Of a DNA stretch of 64,000 bases, positions 62,934-64,000 are shown piece after piece. Numbering within the stretch: the stretch's first letter is position 1; every line of letters begins with the position of its first letter. The notes under the pieces were generated by a model. It did no database searches. It was not told the origin of the DNA and saw nothing but the letters and a program-made list of their open reading frames with translations. The position numbers and the translations under genes were made by a program. The stretch comes from CBDCWQ01 sp965223435 (GTDB taxonomy: Bacteria > Myxococcota > Kuafuiibacteriia > Kuafuiibacteriales > Kuafuiibacteriaceae): assembly GCA_965223435.1 (NCBI GenBank), contig CBDCWQ010000021.1:868001-932000 (forward strand), written 5' to 3'.

Positions 62934-64000
62934 TTGAAGGCTCTCCTTGTTCTGCCGGGACCGAGTCGGAGGCCCTGCTCAAAACGAAATCGCGGACCAG
63001 TATCTCTGCGCCGCCGTGATACCATATGCGAAACTCCAAAGGACCACTGACCTCGCCTGACTCAAGTGAGAAAGCCAGCGTTAATTTCTGGCGCTGCCCC
63101 CGAGATACCAGCACTTTTTCACGTACAACGACCTTACGGTTCTCTGTGACGTCGAGAATCGCGATTTCTTCTGCCTCTTCATCGATTTTAGACAGCTGGA
63201 GGCTCCAGGTAGTCGTATAACGCCCACTCGGCAAAGACACATAGGGTCCGTAGATTTGGATGCCTCTCTTGGTATTTTTCGTGATTCGAACCCCCTCGGG
63301 CTCACGGCTGACCGACCCAGATTTAAGCGTCAATGCATCAAGCAGCCCCTCGACGGGCCTCAGCTCTGCCTTCCATGCAGGCTGGGCTCCGATATCACGA
63401 CGCGAACGGAGCCGAACCGGTGAGCGACCCACCCGATAGGACAACGAATAATCCGAATGCAGAGTTTCTTGTAAAACCTGCCGTGTGGACAAGCCTGATT
63501 TGAAGTACACCACGGTATCGACCTCCGGAGGGATGGGACCTCCGGAATACACTTCATCTGGCTTCAAGCAATCTAGGGTCAGTGCGGCCACGGAGTGGTC
63601 GACAAGCACGCGGCCCAGGGCCTCTTTGTCTTGACAAAAAGTGCCTGCGAACGTGCGCACCGCGTCGCTATCCCTCGAGTGGGCCCACGCCATGCTCCGA
63701 AAAAGCTTACGAACAGAAACAGGTTTGGAGGCGAAGGCACCCAAGGTAGAGCTAAGAGATATGGCGAGAAAAGTAAGCAGGACTTTGTCTCGGACCGACG
63801 CCAATCGACCACTCTCATCCCATCGCATGGCCCCAACAAGGAGCACCCAAAACAAGCTCGTTACGAATACAAAACCCGTATAGATCGAAAACACGGCTTT
63901 CAGTTCTTGAACCGCGAGGAAATTGACAGCCAACCAGGGCGCGTAGGCAAGCCAACCCAAGATAAAGCGTGCGTCGCGGAAGAGCAGGGCTGCGAGAGCC
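62923..64000 (-). CDS. DUF2079-like membrane protein, 5' part outside window
   Basis: The frame is open through the right edge (ALAALLFRDARFILG precedes the first internal start), so this is a C-terminal part of at least 358 residues. It has three hydrophobic helices, then a soluble region (QDKEALGRVLVDHSVAALTL) and a beta-rich C-terminal domain (YGPYVSLPSGRYTTTWSLQL). I recall this layout from DUF2079/GT-C-like proteins. Start of the minus-strand operon seen here. Confidence 0.72.
   Translation of the reverse strand, partial: ALAALLFRDARFILGWLAYAPWLAVNFLAVQELKAVFSIYTGFVFVTSLFWVLLVGAMRWDESGRLASVRDKVLLTFLAISLSSTLGAFASKPVSVRKLFRSMAWAHSRDSDAVRTFAGTFCQDKEALGRVLVDHSVAALTLDCLKPDEVYSGGPIPPEVDTVVYFKSGLSTRQVLQETLHSDYSLSYRVGRSPVRLRSRRDIGAQPAWKAELRPVEGLLDALTLKSGSVSREPEGVRITKNTKRGIQIYGPYVSLPSGRYTTTWSLQLSKIDEEAEEIAILDVTENRKVVVREKVLVSRGQRQKLTLAFSLESGEVSGPLEFRIWYHGGAEILVRDFVLSRASDSVPAEQGEPSNGE

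Overview
The window reads as chromosomal DNA of a Gram-negative bacterium of the Myxococcota/Bradymonadota (former deltaproteobacterial) type. The reasons are several Ser/Thr protein kinases, kinase-receiver fusions, orphan MshEN-type proteins, a PilA with a sigma-54-like promoter, many outer-membrane and lipoprotein genes, and large multidomain secreted proteins. This placement is inference; no rRNA or other marker gene is present and I saw no tRNA.

Layout. 1-4318 (minus) is one uninterrupted reading frame for a giant exported protein (PGRP-like domain plus a probable alpha/alpha toroid). It starts at GTG, runs off the left edge and carries an in-frame G11 tract. 5201-11043 (plus) is a secreted trypsin-like lipoprotein gene made of two tandem copies of trypsin-Ig-jelly-roll-jelly-roll. 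The second protease copy is catalytically dead, and a 1527-bp IS630-family element (8264-9790) is inserted at a CTAG site. 11.1-19.4 kb is a scarred accessory region: an internally deleted thiopurine methyltransferase, a DUF8091-like gene, a GNAT gene, and a direct duplication (13213-13669 and 17672-18174). Between the two copies lie a structured candidate RNA, an AvcD-like anti-phage deaminase, a small ORF, a decayed HEAT-repeat gene and a beta-helix fragment. An RTX-repeat/M91-like metallopeptidase gene follows.

19.7-27.2 kb holds housekeeping-like genes (HAD phosphatase, HSDL2-like dehydrogenase and esterase operon, S1 RNA-binding protein, Ser/Thr kinase, beta-helix lipoprotein). 27.9-34.2 kb is a tight five-gene signalling operon: PilZ-methyltransferase of the 3-OH-PAME (PhcB) family, membrane histidine kinase-receiver-SpoIIE phosphatase, STAS-like protein, HATPase switch kinase, receiver-Ser/Thr kinase. 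It joins fatty-acid-methyl-ester quorum sensing to partner switching and is more AT-rich than its surroundings.

34.2-37.5 kb encodes a periplasmic/outer-membrane trio (porin, cupredoxin, cytochrome c). 37.9-53.1 kb holds regulators and envelope genes: a degenerate GGDEF protein, a TPR protein and lipoprotein, two MshEN proteins, two pilins, a sigma/anti-sigma pair, and an outer-membrane protein with a histidine kinase and CheY-like regulator. 53.3-64 kb contains a small membrane protein, a probable pseudokinase and a cluster for lipid-linked sugar chemistry (two GT-C transferases, a Dpm1-GtrA fusion, a UbiA-type phosphoribosyltransferase, an SMR/EamA-type flippase candidate, a nucleotide-sugar epimerase, and a DUF2079-like protein cut by the right edge).
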